From assembly GCA_934322085.1 (NCBI GenBank), contig CAKRGF010000001.1, forward strand, positions 109,331 to 173,330: a DNA stretch of 64,000 nucleotides, written 5' to 3'. The stretch is from an uncultured Eubacterium sp. GTDB lineage: Bacteria; Bacillota; Clostridia; Lachnospirales; Lachnospiraceae. Position numbers and translations under genes: made by a program. A model generated the notes under the pieces. That model searched no databases. It saw nothing but the letters and a program-made list of their open reading frames with translations, and was not told where the DNA came from. Shown in pieces: positions 61,853-64,000 of the stretch (position 1 is the stretch's first letter; each line of letters opens with the position of its first letter).

Positions 61853-63556
61853 TTATTTTAATGCTTCAATCATTGCCTCATAAGACTTCTTTGGTACATA
61901 AGTATATACCGTTTTGTACTTACCAGTTGTCTCATCCTTAACTCTTGCGCTCTTCCTTGTAAAGAATAGCGGCTTGCAGCTGCCGCGCCAGGATGTCTGG
62001 TCGCTGATTCCCCATACCGTAATGCCGGTAATTCCTTTCGGGCTTATGGTCTTGTCACGGTTTTTCTGAATATCTACAATCTGCTTAATAAAATCTTTCG
62101 TAAAGGCAGCTTGGTCAGCATCGGTTTCCTTTTCATTTTTATAAGCATATGACGGCGTTCTTCCATCCGTATCGTCCGTATCAAAATTAATTGTAATATC
62201 AAGCTCCGTAATCTGAACTTCGAGTCCTGCATTAATAAATGCCTTTAATGCATTTCCATACTCCTCGAGAGTCGGACGTTTAATATCCACGTGGCTCTGC
62301 ATACCGATGCCGCCACAAATTTTTGCTTCCTCTCCTTCATTAATATAGGAAATAAGGGCAAGTTCATCGTCTACACTGAAATATGTGTCGTAATCATTGT
62401 AAAACAACGTAACTTTATCCTGAACATTTTCCTTTTTCAATTCGTCATAAGCATATTCAAATGCTGCTTTTACATATGTAGGCTTCAATCCCATATCACC
62501 GTATACACTAACCCATGTTGTCGCTGCGGCAGCATTCGAACGATGAATGTATTCATTTAACACATCCCATGCATATACGATTGAACCAGCTTCTCCGGTC
62601 AATTCTTTTTCTTTCTGCATCGTATATCTCATTACTGTTCGAACAAAGAATTCAAGACGAGCATTCATCGTTGCTTCATCTACAACCGCCTCGTTATCAT
62701 CGTAATTCTTCTTAAAAAACCATGTTGGTGTCTGCTGATGCCACATCAGAGTATGTGCACGCATACGGATGTTATGCTGTTTGGCAATTGCAAGTACACC
62801 ATCAATCGTTTCCAATGTAAGTTCCGGAACTGTGGATTCCTTGTAATCGTCACTAATCACATATCCTTTTGCCTTAGCATCTGCAACAGAAATTGTAGTC
62901 TTTTTATTCAGCATGTTATCCGGCTTCATTTCATTTTCCAATGTAAAACTATTGAAATGTTTGTCGACAAATTCCATGGTACTTGCATCCTGCATTTCCT
63001 TACGTTTATTCCATGTCTGGTTATAAGTCAAACATGTTCCGACATTATCAATCACACCTTTAAAAATTTCTTTCATTGCCGGTGTCGTATCCTGTGGTTC
63101 GGCAGTTGCGGCTGCCGTCGGTTTAACTGTCGGCACTTCCGTTGTCTTTGGCACATTGGAAGGTGATGTTGTAGGCGTATTCACCGGGGTCTTAGTCACT
63201 TTAGGTGAGTTCTTTTTCACCGTGATTTTGCAAACCAGCTTCTTTGTTTTCTTACCTTTTTTAATTGTTGCTGTCAAAGTTGTCTTACCGGCTTTCTTAG
63301 CCGTGACTTTTACTGCATATTTACCGCTCTTTTTGAAAGATACAATCTTTTTGCTTTTCATCTTCCATGATACTTTATACTTCTTTGCGTTCTTTACGGT
63401 AATCTTTTTTGTCTTCCCAACTGTAATTGATACGCTCTTTTTTGATAGTTTCGGCTTGGCAGCCGCCTCTGATGTAATCCCCTGTACTCCGGCAAATGAA
63501 CTAATAACCATTGCCGCTGTGAGTACCTTGGCGAGTACCACCTTTGTTTTTCTCAT
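61853..63556 (-). CDS. Secreted GH10 endo-1,4-beta-xylanase with Big2 domain
   Basis: A 567-residue secreted enzyme that cleaves xylan. Signal peptide MRKTKVVLAKVLTAAMVISS; a lysine-rich bacterial Ig-like (Big2) domain at about 35-115 (KPKLSKKSVSITVGKTKKIT); a Thr/Pro/Val linker (about 119-158); then the GH10 barrel. Catalytic acid/base E335 in YAWDVLNEYI and nucleophile E451 in QITELDI; substrate site in RAHTLMWHQQTPTWF. GGAGG precedes the ATG at 63556; the open frame continues upstream through an inverted repeat but not as a gene. Terminal cell-wall anchor not seen. Confidence 0.94.
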   Translation of the reverse strand: MRKTKVVLAKVLTAAMVISSFAGVQGITSEAAAKPKLSKKSVSITVGKTKKITVKNAKKYKVSWKMKSKKIVSFKKSGKYAVKVTAKKAGKTTLTATIKKGKKTKKLVCKITVKKNSPKVTKTPVNTPTTSPSNVPKTTEVPTVKPTAAATAEPQDTTPAMKEIFKGVIDNVGTCLTYNQTWNKRKEMQDASTMEFVDKHFNSFTLENEMKPDNMLNKKTTISVADAKAKGYVISDDYKESTVPELTLETIDGVLAIAKQHNIRMRAHTLMWHQQTPTWFFKKNYDDNEAVVDEATMNARLEFFVRTVMRYTMQKEKELTGEAGSIVYAWDVLNEYIHRSNAAAATTWVSVYGDMGLKPTYVKAAFEYAYDELKKENVQDKVTLFYNDYDTYFSVDDELALISYINEGEEAKICGGIGMQSHVDIKRPTLEEYGNALKAFINAGLEVQITELDITINFDTDDTDGRTPSYAYKNEKETDADQAAFTKDFIKQIVDIQKNRDKTISPKGITGITVWGISDQTSWRGSCKPLFFTRKSARVKDETTGKYKTVYTYVPKKSYEAMIEALK

Positions 63557-63684
63557 AATAAATAATGCCTCCTTCGCATGTATTATATTTACAATTATAT
63601 ATACTGTGAGTGTCAATATAAATGTACTATTATATGAAATTGATGAACTATTATATTCTAAAAGGGGATGATCTATATATGATG

Positions 63685-63821
63685 GCATCAATTCAGAAAA
63701 AGTTTGCGCGTCATGGGCGCTCCCGCTTAACAAACTCGCAGAGGTATCGCTATGTAAAATACACATAGCTGATACCTGCGGGTTTGTACCCATTCCTCAC
63801 AAACTTTTTCTGAATTGATGC
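63685..63821. repeat. Nested inverted repeat, 137 bases (MITE-like or invertible element)
   Basis: Outer arms of 22 identical bases in inverted orientation (63685-63706, 63800-63821; begins GCATCAATTCAG) enclose 93 bases. Inside is a second long hairpin (63730-63787) with 24 pairs, two small bulges and a loop of A/T residues. Between tRNA-Glu and the xylanase gene; no coding function is supported. Confidence 0.85.
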
Positions 63822-63883
63822 ATGCTATATAGAGAACATTTCTATTTAGGAAGGATTCGCATAAATAATATTTTCCAAAAAAA

Positions 63884-63903
63884 GAAAGACCTCTCGACCT
63901 TTC
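63884..63903 (-). terminator. tRNA-Glu terminator
   Basis: Minus-strand GAAAGGTC and GGTCTTTC (with G-U pairs) around GAGA, followed by seven T residues. Confidence 0.8.
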
Positions 63904-63943
63904 TCCAAAAGAACTATTTTAACACATTTAACAAAACAAAAAG

Positions 63944-64000
63944 TAGTCCGTAGGGGAATCGAACCCCTGTTTCTGCCGTGAGAGGGCAGCGTCTTAGCCG
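63944..64000 (-). tRNA. tRNA-Glu, anticodon CTC (partial, 5' end beyond the window)
   Basis: Minus strand: anticodon arm CTGCC-CTCTCAC-GGCAG gives CTC (GAG codon, Glu). T arm AGGGG-TTCGATT-CCCCT, acceptor 3' strand ACGGACT and discriminator A. The CCA end is not encoded. The 5' half is outside the window. A terminator follows at 63884-63903. Confidence 0.9.

Noticed and set aside
63557..63793. N-terminal extension of the xylanase frame through the inverted repeat
   Set aside because: The signal peptide starts at 63556 with a good ribosome site; the added 79 residues encode the palindrome and show no protein character.
1..64000. CRISPR array, prophage or insertion sequence
   Set aside because: No regularly spaced direct repeats, transposase, integrase or phage structural genes were seen.

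Overview
The window comes from a low-GC Gram-positive anaerobe, most likely a Lachnospiraceae member (Roseburia/Agathobacter/Lachnospira-like). The inference rests on several things seen together: type III glutamine synthetase, a biotin/sodium decarboxylase cluster, a GH10 xylanase fused to a lysine-rich Big2 domain, strong AGGAGG ribosome binding sites with some GTG/TTG starts, a YlbJ-like protein, and Gram-positive core operons (ylxM-ffh-rpsP-khpA-rimM-trmD; rimP-nusA-ylxR-ylxQ-infB-rbfA-nrnA-truB-ribF). I see no rRNA, CRISPR array, prophage or insertion sequence. Almost everything is on the minus strand, so read it from right to left.

Positions 1-6.1 kb hold a Tad/Flp-type pilus or secretion cluster (ParA/TadZ-like, FHA, PP2C phosphatase, TadA ATPase, TadB, and TadC cut by the window edge). 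It faces a divergent XRE regulator, and a palindrome sits inside the cluster promoter. Positions 6.4-13.4 kb are housekeeping: rpmF, ackA, a serine acetyltransferase, a YlbJ-like protein, a coiled-coil protein, rsmD and recG. The tmRNA gene lies at 13680-14042 with promoter and terminator. Then come gpsA, plsY, der, yraN, an orphan FlhB-like domain and rnhB (14.4-19 kb).

Positions 19-34.2 kb form a full monoderm type IV pilus operon: pilB, pilT, pilC, pilin, pilD, a fused pilM-pilN, pilO, four prepilin-like or pilus-associated proteins and a 904-residue secreted protein of unknown function. The pilin gene has its own consensus promoter and a structured leader. Upstream and in the same direction are hisB, a HisF-like/HisI/HisE fusion, and the ylxM-to-trmD operon, whose mRNA begins with a hairpin that covers the ylxM ribosome binding site. 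Next to it is a c-di-GMP protein with a broken receiver, an HD-GYP domain and two GGDEF-like domains.

Positions 43-48 kb encode a five-gene biotin-dependent carboxyltransferase/decarboxylase with a sodium-pump subunit. It combines a 12S-type and a 5S-type carboxyltransferase. Divergent from it are a D-Ala-D-Ala carboxypeptidase and glnN, the latter behind a transcription attenuator. A HAD phosphatase and a MocR-type regulator share a symmetric divergent promoter. The nusA-infB-truB-ribF operon fills 53.7-61.7 kb. The window ends with the secreted xylanase, a large nested inverted repeat (63685-63821) and the 3' part of a tRNA-Glu.
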